Shown here: positions 7,756 to 17,274 of the stretch, piece by piece
How positions within the stretch are numbered: position 1 is the first letter of the stretch
How the letters are laid out: the number at the start of each line of letters is the position of its first letter
From: Bacteroidota bacterium
Lineage (GTDB): Bacteria; Bacteroidota; Bacteroidia; Chitinophagales; LD1
Reading direction: 5' to 3'
DNA length: 32,408 bases
Assembly (NCBI GenBank): GCA_947461105.1
Contig: CANHIG010000013.1
Span: forward strand, 1-32,408
Made by a program: the position numbers and the translations under genes
Notes under the pieces: generated by a model
Told to the model about the DNA's origin: nothing
What the model saw: the letters and a program-made list of their open reading frames with translations, nothing else
Databases searched by the model: none

Positions 7756-10254
7756 TTAGAAGTTTGGAATAAACCCTACTTTAACCATAAAATTAGGAAC
7801 CCCAGGTGTATTTCGATAGGTAAGCCGCCACATGAAATCTACACGAAACACATTGAGTATATTTTCGATACCAATACTTGCCTCAAGATAAGGAATTTTG
7901 CTCGGAGACCTTATATCAAAAGAGGGCAAAATATAACTTTCATTCTTTTTGCTATAACTACCCCAAAGTCCTCTGATATAAAATACCTCGCGAAGCCTGA
8001 GTTTATTTACAAGAGGAATTTTATTAAGGAAAAATCCATCGAAGTGATGCTCCAGATATATGGAAACAAACTGATCGGTCACAAACTCAAATTCCCGTAA
8101 CATATTATAGTTCATCCTATCGAGAATGATACCAAAGTTTCCGGCAGTTACATAAGAGATTGGATATGGAGAAGCTCCGAAAATCTTGGCTGCTTTAAAT
8201 TCATAATTGGTGTGTCCCAGCTGCCACGATAATCGCTGCTGCACCGAAAGCATTAGCTTGTGATAGTAGGTGACATTACCTCCGTTCAAATTGAGAAATC
8301 CAAGATTGTATTTGAAAAAGAAAACCGGATAGATGGTTTTGATAAAATAACGGTAGAAAAAGGCCTTGTAATATTTGCCACCAATAGAAATACGCGAGTC
8401 TATCGAAAGCTCTGTGGTGTTAAATGACTTTAGTGAATATAACGTTCCATTACCTCTATCAGTTTTAAAATCAAACACACCCGGAATCTGATAATAGGTT
8501 CGATTATCCAAAGCCAAAATACTTGAAAAGCCTCTCACCCACTCATTCTCTACATCTATGTGCACCTCCCGTATTTTCATCATTCTGGTCAATAAACGAC
8601 CCCTGAGTAGAGTGAAAACATTGTCGAAGGTGAGTAGTTCATTTTCCTGACCGAGCACATTCAAGTCATACTTATAATACATAGATAGCATTCTCCATCT
8701 GTCATTTCTTGCCGGCAAATAGGCTTTCAGCATCACCTGATATTTCCAGTCCTTATCTTTAAAACCATAGGCAGTATATCCTGATAGCTGAACGTTCTTG
8801 GAAAAATCCTTATTGGTTCTGAAACCAAAACGGGCTCTTATTCCTTCAATATTATTTTTGCTCACAAACTTATAGAACCGTCCAAACTCAATAGGCCCTG
8901 CTTTGAAATATGCGGTGGTTAAAAGATGAATAGTCCACATATATCTTTTGAATGCAGGGACTTTGGGTAGTGTATCATGAATCCAAAAAACTTTCTTCTC
9001 AAACTTATTGAGTGGTATAAATCTATTTTCTCCCCAAAATTTCCTGCCGGCTGAGCGCGCATCTTCAGCTATAAACTCCTGTTCCGCCTTTTTGAATAGC
9101 GTATCCTCCAACGGAATATTAACCTCAATATTCCTGCGATCAACCGACTTTATAACCAACATTGCCATGGCTCGCTTCCGCTTCAAAATACTCCCCACAG
9201 TCTGCAAATCTTCTGATTTGAGTAACCATGATTTATTATCAATCAGAATAAAATTTTGTGTTACGCTATAGTCTGAAATAAAATTGAGGTTACTCTTTTC
9301 GTTTGGTCTGTAGTAGATTGTTTTAATACCCCAAGTAGCAGAGTCTATCAGAGCATATCCCTTCAACGCTAAATCTACTTTTGAGATTCCTACAAAGTGA
9401 ATTTTGTATGTAGTGCGATTGTCGAGTTTCTGGGTATCGCCTATAAAATAACGGTATGTAAGCAATGCCCCAGGAGAAAATGGCGCTATAAATGATTTGC
9501 CGGCAAATGGGTAAATATTGTCATAGACATCAGCATTGGAAAAGCTGTAGTTGGCAAGCTCACTGATACTATTATTTTCAATCCCCGTAATTTGTGTTGC
9601 TTTGGTGTATCGCCTTACTCCCCTTGGATTGCGCTTATAATAAACATCCGTAAGATTTTCCTGAATAATCCCTCTTATAAAAACCTTGCCCTCATCAATG
9701 GTGTCTTTATTTTCAAAAACAAATCGGAAAGGTTTCAAATACCAGCTATTGATGAATTTTTGCTTTGCGTTTAAAAGACCAAATTCCAATTTCGAATACT
9801 CTTCGAATTTGTACGTTTCGATATTAGACTCCCGGTTTTGACTTCTGTGCTGCATCACTTTATAATATACATAGTTGGCAGCGGTGTCGATGTATTTTTT
9901 CCTTTTCCCGGCTTTCACGGTTACTTCTAAAAGCTGGATATTCTCGGCACCCATTTCCACATTAAGCTCCTGCGACTTGCCTCGTTGAATTTTCAACTTC
10001 CTTGTCGGATAACCGAGATAAGAAACAACAATGCTATCTGTCCTTTCGGGTGTTCTGATAAAATAGAACCCATCGCCATCGGCAGTTGTGGCAGTAATAG
10101 TTCCTTTCAGTCTCACATTTGCGTAGCCCAAAGTTTCTTTCGTTTTACCATCGGTAATCTTTCCACGCACTTCCGTAATCTGAGCATTCCCTGATACTGT
10201 AAAAAGCAAGAAGGAGCAAAACAGGCAATAACTTTTAAAATAATTTCGAATCAC
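7756..10254 (-). CDS. DUF5686 / carboxypeptidase-like regulatory domain outer-membrane protein
   Basis: N-terminal domain EVRGKITDGKTKETLGYANVRLKGT..DGFYFIRTP followed by a long beta-rich region typical of DUF5686. Start proposed at the GTG at 10254 (MIRNYFKSYCLFCSFLLFTVSGNAQ) rather than the ORF-track ATG at 10308. Confidence 0.82.
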   Translation of the reverse strand: MIRNYFKSYCLFCSFLLFTVSGNAQITEVRGKITDGKTKETLGYANVRLKGTITATTADGDGFYFIRTPERTDSIVVSYLGYPTRKLKIQRGKSQELNVEMGAENIQLLEVTVKAGKRKKYIDTAANYVYYKVMQHRSQNRESNIETYKFEEYSKLEFGLLNAKQKFINSWYLKPFRFVFENKDTIDEGKVFIRGIIQENLTDVYYKRNPRGVRRYTKATQITGIENNSISELANYSFSNADVYDNIYPFAGKSFIAPFSPGALLTYRYFIGDTQKLDNRTTYKIHFVGISKVDLALKGYALIDSATWGIKTIYYRPNEKSNLNFISDYSVTQNFILIDNKSWLLKSEDLQTVGSILKRKRAMAMLVIKSVDRRNIEVNIPLEDTLFKKAEQEFIAEDARSAGRKFWGENRFIPLNKFEKKVFWIHDTLPKVPAFKRYMWTIHLLTTAYFKAGPIEFGRFYKFVSKNNIEGIRARFGFRTNKDFSKNVQLSGYTAYGFKDKDWKYQVMLKAYLPARNDRWRMLSMYYKYDLNVLGQENELLTFDNVFTLLRGRLLTRMMKIREVHIDVENEWVRGFSSILALDNRTYYQIPGVFDFKTDRGNGTLYSLKSFNTTELSIDSRISIGGKYYKAFFYRYFIKTIYPVFFFKYNLGFLNLNGGNVTYYHKLMLSVQQRLSWQLGHTNYEFKAAKIFGASPYPISYVTAGNFGIILDRMNYNMLREFEFVTDQFVSIYLEHHFDGFFLNKIPLVNKLRLREVFYIRGLWGSYSKKNESYILPSFDIRSPSKIPYLEASIGIENILNVFRVDFMWRLTYRNTPGVPNFMVKVGFIPNF

Positions 10255-10263
10255 TGTGGTCAG

Positions 10264-10292
10264 AAAATATAGTAATAATAAAGAGAGGCAAA
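10264..10292 (-). promoter_or_regulatory. Putative Bacteroidota-type promoter for the DUF5686 gene
   Basis: Minus strand TTTG (10292..10289) - N17 - TATATTTT (10271..10264), compared with the TTTG-N~19-TAnnTTTG consensus. Confidence 0.3.
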
Positions 10293-10429
10293 AATATAAA
10301 TGTTTCACGTTATATCTACTAAACAGAGCATGAATGGATTTATTTTTGAACTATAAAAATGGCTCGTTTAAACGAATTATTGAACAAAAAATGCGTTACA
10401 ATACTAAAAGAGAAATTTTACTCAAAATA

Positions 10430-10450
10430 ATACCGCTTGGCTTGCGGTAT
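10430..10450 (+). other. Intergenic hairpin upstream of uppS
   Basis: ATACCGC-TTGGCTT-GCGGTAT, perfect 7-bp stem, directly followed by GGCGGCATTTATGCC, which can form a second small hairpin. Confidence 0.4.
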
Positions 10451-10558
10451 GGCGGCATTTATGCCATCACCTCTGTTTACAGCAATTTCTTGACCTTTTT
10501 TGTTATTTTTGGCAACTTTTACTGAAATAAAAAATTGATAGACCGTTTTAGGATATTC

Positions 10559-11320
10559 ATGAGTCTAAAAGATAAAATAGCGCTTGATCAACTGCCGGAG
10601 CACATTGCTGTGATTATGGATGGCAATGGAAGATGGGCAAAGCAGTATAATAAGAACCGAGTTTTTGGTCATACAAATGGGGTAAAGGCAGTTCGCGAAA
10701 CCACCGAGGCCTGCGCTGAACTTGGAGTAAAACATCTCACGCTTTATGCATTTTCCACTGAAAACTGGAGTAGACCTCAGGATGAAGTGTCGGCATTGAT
10801 GAAATTGTTGTTAAAAACAATTCGTCTGGAAATAAAAACTCTTAATAAAAATGATATTCGCCTTCGCGCAGTAGGCAACATCAAAGGTTTGCCAGCTTCT
10901 ACCAGAAAGGAATTGGAGTTCGCGATAGAGGCAACAAAAGAAAATAAAAGAATGGAGTTGATATTGGCATTAAATTACAGCGGCAAGTCTGAATTGGTGA
11001 ATGCCATGCAGCTTATTGCTTCTGAAGTTAAAAGCGGCACTTTATCTCCGGATCAAATAGATGAAAAAACAATATCAGATAAGCTATATACAGCGGGAAT
11101 ACCTGACCCAGAATTGATGATAAGAACCAGCGGAGAAAACAGATTGAGTAATTTTCTTTTATGGCAATTGGCCTATGCTGAGTTCTATTTCACCTCTGTA
11201 CTTTGGCCAGATTTCGGCAAAGAAGAACTTTACAAAGCTATTGTTGAATACCAGCAGCGAGAAAGAAGATTCGGAAAAACCTCAGAACAGATTTCATTGA
11301 CCAAAGCAACTAATGCCTGA
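10559..11320 (+). CDS. uppS: Isoprenyl transferase / undecaprenyl diphosphate synthase
   Basis: HIAVIMDGNGRWAKQ, GHTNGVKAVRETTEACAELGVKHLTLYAFSTENWSRP, RTSGENRLSNFLLWQLAYAEFYF. ATG at 10559 preferred over the TTG at 10535. Confidence 0.97.
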   Translation: MSLKDKIALDQLPEHIAVIMDGNGRWAKQYNKNRVFGHTNGVKAVRETTEACAELGVKHLTLYAFSTENWSRPQDEVSALMKLLLKTIRLEIKTLNKNDIRLRAVGNIKGLPASTRKELEFAIEATKENKRMELILALNYSGKSELVNAMQLIASEVKSGTLSPDQIDEKTISDKLYTAGIPDPELMIRTSGENRLSNFLLWQLAYAEFYFTSVLWPDFGKEELYKAIVEYQQRERRFGKTSEQISLTKATNA

Positions 11321-11322
11321 TT

Positions 11323-13974
11323 TTGAGAAGAAGATTTAGCCCAAACCGCTTATTGTTTACAGCAATATCTTTGCTTTCAATCGCTTACAGCATTTCAGCC
11401 CAAGATGTTCCGCTAATGGATTACTCCAAAGCCAAAGAATATGAACTGGCAGGTTTAAAAATTACCGGAACCAAGTTTTTAGATGAGCGAGTACTGATGA
11501 CCCTATCCGGTCTGCAAATTGGCGAAAAGGTAAAAGTACCTGGAGAAGATGTTTCTAAAGCAATTAAGGCTTTATGGAAACAGAAACTTTTCACTGATGT
11601 ATCAATTGTAACAGACAAGATAGAAGGAGAGAAAATATATCTTGAAATCAGAGTTACTGAAAGACCACGAATTTCAAGATATAACCTCAAAGGAATAAAG
11701 AGCTCTGACGTAGAAGAATTGAGAAAGAAGCTCGATGTGAGAGCAGGAAGCATCTTTACTGATAACATCCGAAGAACTTCTGTTCATCAAATCAAACAAT
11801 ATTTCATTGACAAAGGCTACTTGAATGTAGAAGTTGAAGTAAGAGAAAAGCGTGATTCGGTACTGAAAAACTCTGTAAACGTTCAATACTTTATTGACAA
11901 GGGCACTTTGGTAAAAATACTTGCTATTAACATTGAAGGCAGTAACGTATTCTCCGAAAGTCAGCTCAAAAGCAAAATGAAGGATACCAAAGAGAAAATC
12001 AAATTTGACTTAGACGCTATTTTCCGATTCAAGAAAAACTTTGCAAAAGAACCTAACCATCCAAGATGGTATCATGTTCCGGGCAATCTGTCACCTACCA
12101 GAATGTATGAGTATCTGGATAGATTTATCAATCTAAATGTTTTCAAAGCATCTAAGTTCAGACGTAAAGAATACGAAGAAGACAAGAAAAAAATCGTTGA
12201 TTACTATCTGAATAAAGGGTACAGAGATATAAAAATCGAGTCGGACACAGTCTATAAAGCAGATAGCAAAAACCTTATTATTGACATTAAAATAACCGAG
12301 GGAAAACAGTACTTCTTTAGAAACATAAATTGGAACGGCAATACGAAGTATTCAGATTCATTACTTTCAAAAATTTTGAATGTTAAACGAGGTGATATAT
12401 ACAGCACCAGAGCTCTGGAAGAGAAACTTTATTCTAATCCAAATGGAGGCGATGTAAGCTCACTGTATATGGACGATGGTTATTTATTTTTTAGTGTTAC
12501 CCCTCTAGAAATCAAAGTCGAGGGCGACTCTATTGACGTAGAAATGCGTGTGAATGAAGGCCCTCAGGCTACAATTCGCGACATCAGGATAATGGGTAAC
12601 ACAAAGACCAATGAGCAGGTTATCAGACGTGAGCTATATACACTTCCGGGCAATAAATTCAGCCGTTCAGACTTAATCAGATCTCAAAGACAAATCACCC
12701 AACTGGGCTATTTTGATCCGCAGCAGTTAGATGTAGTTCCTATTCCAAATCCTGAAAACGGAACAGTGGATATTGAATACCGAGTAACTGAAAAGCCATC
12801 AGATCAATTAGAGCTATCTGCGGGATATGGTGGTCAGGCACAAGGTTTTGTAGGTACGCTGGGAGTATCATTTACTAACTTCTCCATCAAAAATATTTTT
12901 GATAAAAAGGCTTGGTCGCCACTTCCTTCGGGTGATGGGCAACGTCTTTCACTTCGTTTCCAATCAAGCGGAAAAAGAAGTCAATTCTACACCGTATCAT
13001 TTACTGAACCGTGGCTAGGTGGTAAAAAACCAAATTCGTTTTCTGTATCCTTTAACAGAACTCAAATCAACAATCTTGATTTTTCAAAAACAAACACTCC
13101 TATTATCGGCTATTATGCAGCAACAGCAGCATCAGTAGGATTGGGAACTAGACTAAAACGACCTGATGACTTCTTTACTTTTGAGGCCGCATTAAATTAC
13201 CAACTGTTTCAAATTAATAACTATGCAGGATACTTCCCTCTTTTCTCGCAGGGAACAGCACATAACTTAAACCTTACATTAAATCTGAGCAGAAACTCTA
13301 TGGATGCGCCATTGTATCCAAAACACGGCTCTAATTTCTCGCTTACAGTTTCGGGTACATTGCCCTATTCTCTTATGTTTGACAACTTGAAAAATCTTCC
13401 ATACGAGAGTGATACTTTATCTTCAGCAGTAAGATATAAGTATATCGAATTTTTCAAAGTTCGATTCAACTATGACTGGTACGCTACTATCTTCCAAAAC
13501 TTAGTATTTAAAGCATCTGCTAAACTCGGGTTCCAAGGCTATTACAATAGGAATGTTGGTAATTCACCATTTGAAAGATTTGAATTGGGTGGTGATGGTA
13601 TCAGTAACTTTCAGGTGTTAGGGAAAGATATTATCTCATTGAGAGGATATCCGATTATCACCGCTTCAGGCGGAGCATCCATATTCAATAAGTTTTCTAT
13701 GGAACTGAGATACCCTGTTTCGCTTAATCCATCTGCTACTATTTTTGGATTAGTATTTTTCGAAGCCGGAAATGCGTGGTATACTCTGAAGGACTACAAA
13801 CCTTATCAATTAAATAGATCTGTAGGCATAGGAGTAAGAGTATTCTTGCCTATGTTTGGATTGCTGGGCGTTGATTATGGATTCCCACTTGATCAACTAT
13901 TTGATGGTAATGGATTTAGACTTGACAATCCAAAAGGAGCACCGAGAATCATCCTTGGACAAGAGCCTCAATAG
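11323..13974 (+). CDS. bamA: Outer membrane assembly factor BamA (POTRA + Omp85 barrel)
   Basis: Signal peptide, repeated POTRA domains (e.g. GPQATIRDIRIMGNTKTNEQVIRRELYTLPGNKFSRSDLIRSQRQITQLGYFD), VTEKPSDQLELSAGYGG, and C-terminal barrel with GLLGVDYGFPLD. Starts with TTG; no upstream in-frame ATG. Confidence 0.95.
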   Translation: MRRRFSPNRLLFTAISLLSIAYSISAQDVPLMDYSKAKEYELAGLKITGTKFLDERVLMTLSGLQIGEKVKVPGEDVSKAIKALWKQKLFTDVSIVTDKIEGEKIYLEIRVTERPRISRYNLKGIKSSDVEELRKKLDVRAGSIFTDNIRRTSVHQIKQYFIDKGYLNVEVEVREKRDSVLKNSVNVQYFIDKGTLVKILAINIEGSNVFSESQLKSKMKDTKEKIKFDLDAIFRFKKNFAKEPNHPRWYHVPGNLSPTRMYEYLDRFINLNVFKASKFRRKEYEEDKKKIVDYYLNKGYRDIKIESDTVYKADSKNLIIDIKITEGKQYFFRNINWNGNTKYSDSLLSKILNVKRGDIYSTRALEEKLYSNPNGGDVSSLYMDDGYLFFSVTPLEIKVEGDSIDVEMRVNEGPQATIRDIRIMGNTKTNEQVIRRELYTLPGNKFSRSDLIRSQRQITQLGYFDPQQLDVVPIPNPENGTVDIEYRVTEKPSDQLELSAGYGGQAQGFVGTLGVSFTNFSIKNIFDKKAWSPLPSGDGQRLSLRFQSSGKRSQFYTVSFTEPWLGGKKPNSFSVSFNRTQINNLDFSKTNTPIIGYYAATAASVGLGTRLKRPDDFFTFEAALNYQLFQINNYAGYFPLFSQGTAHNLNLTLNLSRNSMDAPLYPKHGSNFSLTVSGTLPYSLMFDNLKNLPYESDTLSSAVRYKYIEFFKVRFNYDWYATIFQNLVFKASAKLGFQGYYNRNVGNSPFERFELGGDGISNFQVLGKDIISLRGYPIITASGGASIFNKFSMELRYPVSLNPSATIFGLVFFEAGNAWYTLKDYKPYQLNRSVGIGVRVFLPMFGLLGVDYGFPLDQLFDGNGFRLDNPKGAPRIILGQEPQ

Positions 13975-13990
13975 TTAAGAAATGAAAAAA

Positions 13991-14015
13991 ATGCGCAAAG
14001 CTTTAGCTTTGGCAT
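13991..14015 (-). terminator. Intrinsic-terminator-like hairpin oriented on the minus strand, between bamA and skp
   Basis: Plus: AAAAAA-ATGC(g)CAAAGC-TTTA-GCTTTGGCAT. On the minus strand the stem is followed by GCATTTTTTTC. Ten base pairs with one bulge. Confidence 0.4.
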
Positions 14016-14085
14016 TTGAATTGAAAACATCATAGATAAGAATCACTAAATTGGTTCGTTTTTAAAAACAATAAATTTAAATGCC

Positions 14086-14604
14086 ATGAAAAAGTCTCTT
14101 TTATTCTCATTAGCCATGATTGGATTGATTTTCTCTGCATCGGCTCAGAAATTTTGCTTTGTAGATTTGGAATACATGCTTAATAAAATCCCTACTTATA
14201 CAGAAGCACAGAAACAATTGGATAAAGTATCTGAAGGTTATCAAAAAGAAATAGATGCCAAAAGAAAAAATGTAGAGGTGATGTATAAGAACTATCAGGC
14301 TGAACAGGTGCTCATGACTGAACAAATGAAGCAACAAAAAATCAAAGAGCTGGAAGCTGCTGAAAAAGAAGTGATGGAATTGAAGAGCGCTAAATTCGGA
14401 CCAAGCGGAGAGCTTTTTAAAAATCGTCAGGAGCTTATTAAGCCCATTCAGGACAAACTTTATGATGAAATTCAAAAGTATGCTCAGTCAAAGACCTATG
14501 ACTTTGTCTTTGATAAATCAAGTGGACCATCTATGCTTTTTGCGAGCGAAAAGTTCAACAAAAGCGATGAGATACTAACTAATATGGGTATCACCAAAAA
14601 ATAA
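14086..14604 (+). CDS. OmpH/Skp family periplasmic chaperone, copy 1
   Basis: Signal peptide then KFCFVDLEYMLNKIPTYTEAQKQLDKVSEGYQKEIDAKRKNVE, coiled-coil; located after bamA. Confidence 0.9.
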   Translation: MKKSLLFSLAMIGLIFSASAQKFCFVDLEYMLNKIPTYTEAQKQLDKVSEGYQKEIDAKRKNVEVMYKNYQAEQVLMTEQMKQQKIKELEAAEKEVMELKSAKFGPSGELFKNRQELIKPIQDKLYDEIQKYAQSKTYDFVFDKSSGPSMLFASEKFNKSDEILTNMGITKK

Positions 14605-14629
14605 CAATCAAACAGTAAGTCGACCAAAA

Positions 14630-14659
14630 TTGGCAAATCCAACAAAAATCATATTTTCA
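14630..14659 (+). promoter_or_regulatory. Putative promoter for the second skp gene
   Basis: TTGG (14630-14633) - N18 - TATTTTCA (14652-14659); imperfect match to TTTG/TAnnTTTG. Confidence 0.25.
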
Positions 14660-14684
14660 CACTTATAATTTCAAACAAAAACAA

Positions 14685-15227
14685 ATGAAACAAACACTTA
14701 TTGCACTATTAATGGTATGCGGTTCGGTCGCTTTTGCACAGCAAAAAATCGGGCATTTAAATTCATCCGAAATTCTTCAAGCCCTTCCTGAATACAAGCA
14801 AATGACTGATGCTGTAGAAAAAAAGAAAGGCGATTATTCAAAAATCATGGAAACTATGTATAGCGAGTACGAAAAGAAAGCTAAAGAAGTACAGGAACAA
14901 GGGGATAAAATGACTCAGGTTATTCTAGATTCTAAGGTGCAGGAAATTAAAGATTTGGAAAAGAGAATTGGTGATTTCGAACAAAAAGCACAGGAAGACC
15001 TTTCTAAATATGCTCAGGAACTTATGAAACCGCTTAATGAAAAATACCTGAAAGGTGTAAAGGAGGTAGCTCGTGAAAACGGCTATGCTTATATACTTGA
15101 CATAGCAGCAGGTGGAGTAGTTTACTATCCTGACAGCGGAACAGATGTTACACCATTGGTAAAAACCAAAATTGGTGCTACCCTACCGGCTCCAGCAGCT
15201 CCAGGTGCATCAGCTCCAAAAAAATAA
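14685..15227 (+). CDS. OmpH/Skp family periplasmic chaperone, copy 2
   Basis: Signal peptide MKQTLIALLMVCGSVAFAQ, then KIGHLNSSEILQALPEYKQM, coiled-coil, Ala/Pro-rich C-terminus. Confidence 0.9.
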   Translation: MKQTLIALLMVCGSVAFAQQKIGHLNSSEILQALPEYKQMTDAVEKKKGDYSKIMETMYSEYEKKAKEVQEQGDKMTQVILDSKVQEIKDLEKRIGDFEQKAQEDLSKYAQELMKPLNEKYLKGVKEVARENGYAYILDIAAGGVVYYPDSGTDVTPLVKTKIGATLPAPAAPGASAPKK

Positions 15228-15229
15228 CA

Positions 15230-16048
15230 TTGAAGCTTAACAAAAATCAACCTATTGGAGTCTTTGACTCCGGCATTGGCGGCCTTACGGTCGCCAATGC
15301 TATTTCCAAGCTATTGCCCAACGAGCAAATCATCTATTTTGGTGATACTGCACACTTACCCTATGGCGATAAATCTGTAAGGGCGATAAAACAATACTCC
15401 TATATGATTGCTGATTTTTTAATTGAAAAAAAATGCAAGGCCATTGTGATAGCATGTAATACCGCTTCAAGTATTGCTTACAATTTCTTAAAGGAGCTAT
15501 ACAAAAATGAAGTACATGTTATTGATGTAATACAGCCGGTAATCACCGGTGTGTGTCAAGACAGCTCGATTAAGAAGATTGCTATTATTGGAACTCAGGG
15601 GACTATCAATTCCGGTGTGTATGAGAAAAGATTCAAAGATCAAAATCCTGATTTAGAAATTTTCTCGCTAGCCACTCCATTACTTGTTCCTATGATAGAA
15701 GCAGGAAACTTTAATGATGAAATGTCTCATTCCATCCTAAAATCATATTTAGACAGAAAAGAATTTAAAGAAGCTGATGCCATTATTCTGGGTTGCACAC
15801 ATTACCCTCTAATCAAAAAAGACATTTTAAATGTATTAGACAGAGCGGTAAAGGTATTTGACAATACAGATTTTGCTCCCCGAGAGGTTGATTTGGAATT
15901 GCGGAAGTTATATTTGCTTTCAGAAGAAAAAGCAGCTAATGATGAATTTTATGTTTCCGATTATACAGATACTTTTGAAAAAACTACTCGTATTTTTTAC
16001 GGAGAAAAAATTCATTTAGAATTATGCAACATTTGGAAAACCAATTAA
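15230..16048 (+). CDS. murI: Glutamate racemase
   Basis: PIGVFDSGIGGLTVANAI, YFGDTAHLPYGDKS, VIACNTASSIA, LGCTHYPLI. TTG start codon. Confidence 0.96.
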   Translation: MKLNKNQPIGVFDSGIGGLTVANAISKLLPNEQIIYFGDTAHLPYGDKSVRAIKQYSYMIADFLIEKKCKAIVIACNTASSIAYNFLKELYKNEVHVIDVIQPVITGVCQDSSIKKIAIIGTQGTINSGVYEKRFKDQNPDLEIFSLATPLLVPMIEAGNFNDEMSHSILKSYLDRKEFKEADAIILGCTHYPLIKKDILNVLDRAVKVFDNTDFAPREVDLELRKLYLLSEEKAANDEFYVSDYTDTFEKTTRIFYGEKIHLELCNIWKTN

Positions 16049-16050
16049 AG

Positions 16051-17241
16051 ATGAAAATGAAATTTCATCTAACCGTATTATGCTTTTGGGCGTCTATGGC
16101 AATGAATGCGCAAGGCATAGAATTCGTGCATGACATTCCTTTCCAACAAGCTTTAGACCAAGCAAAAAAAGAAAGCAAACTCGTTTTTATAGACTGCTAC
16201 ACCAGCTGGTGTGGACCGTGTAAAAGACTGTCAGCCCAAACATTTCCTGACCCAAGTGTAGGTTCTTTTTTCAACTCTAGATTTATCAATGTGAAAATGG
16301 ATATGGAAAATGGAGAAGGCCCTGAGCTGGCAGAACGCTTTGGCGTGAGAGCTTATCCCACACTGATATGGGTAGATGCAAATGGCACAGTGAAACACAG
16401 AGCTATGGGATATATGGATCCTGCTGCACTTTTAGCAGAAGCCAAAACTGCCTCTGATCAAACATTTGAAAAGCTTGCATCTCTTCAACAGCAATATAAA
16501 GAGGGCAAAAGAGATGTACCATTCCTTATTGAATATTTAGATATTCAGCAACAATCCGGAAGCTTAACAGATAGCTTTTTCAAAGAATTCATTAGTAAAC
16601 TTTCACCCGATGATTACAAAAACGACTATTGTGTAAAAGCCATTTTCAATGCTACAGACCACCTTCTATCACCCGGAGTGCCGCTTTTGCTCAACAACAA
16701 AGCATTTTTAATAAAGAAGATGGGAGAAGAAACTGTTCAGAAAAAATTCAACTCCATTGCCGATAAGGCAATCAATGATGCAATAATCAAAAAAGATGAG
16801 GCATTATTCAATGGCGCAATAAAGTTTCTGAAAGAAACAGGCAATTCTGATGCGGACAAAAAGATTGCATCATCCTTAATGGACTATAATCTCCGAATAA
16901 AAAATTTGAAAAACTATGATAAGTATGCCTCCTTGTTTGTAAAGAAATATGGTGAAAAGGATGAGAAGGTCTTGAATGATGTAGCATGGAATTATTACAT
17001 CAACATAGACGATCTGAAAGCTTTGGCAAAAGCGAAAAAGTGGGCGTATACTGCTGTCAACCTCAAAAATACGGTTGATAATAACACCACTTATGCATAT
17101 CTCAATTACAAAATTGGCGAATTTAAAGAAGCTGACTTGGCTTGTGATTATGCCTTATTGAAAGCTAAAGAAGAAGGCGTGAACGCGCTATCAGCTGCTG
17201 CATTGAAAGACTTATTGAAGAAAGAAAACGCTAAGAAGTAA
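16051..17241 (+). CDS. Exported thioredoxin-fold protein with CGPC active site and helical C-terminal extension
   Basis: LVFIDCYTSWCGPCKRLSAQTFPDPSVGSFFNSRFINVKMDMENGEGPELAERFGVRAYPTLIWVD; signal peptide MKMKFHLTVLCFWASMAMNAQ. Start at 16051 removes the overlap with murI. Confidence 0.88.
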   Translation: MKMKFHLTVLCFWASMAMNAQGIEFVHDIPFQQALDQAKKESKLVFIDCYTSWCGPCKRLSAQTFPDPSVGSFFNSRFINVKMDMENGEGPELAERFGVRAYPTLIWVDANGTVKHRAMGYMDPAALLAEAKTASDQTFEKLASLQQQYKEGKRDVPFLIEYLDIQQQSGSLTDSFFKEFISKLSPDDYKNDYCVKAIFNATDHLLSPGVPLLLNNKAFLIKKMGEETVQKKFNSIADKAINDAIIKKDEALFNGAIKFLKETGNSDADKKIASSLMDYNLRIKNLKNYDKYASLFVKKYGEKDEKVLNDVAWNYYINIDDLKALAKAKKWAYTAVNLKNTVDNNTTYAYLNYKIGEFKEADLACDYALLKAKEEGVNALSAAALKDLLKKENAKK

Positions 17242-17274
17242 CCCATATACAATGCTCTTCAATATTGGCTTTTG

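Noticed and set aside
7297-8100. Plus-strand ORFs of 107 and 124 aa
   Set aside because: Antisense to nadK and the DUF5686 gene; no signal peptide, domain or motif support.
10334-10525. 63-aa ORF in the DUF5686-uppS intergenic region
   Set aside because: Low-complexity composition, covers the hairpins, no recognisable motif; not supported as a gene.
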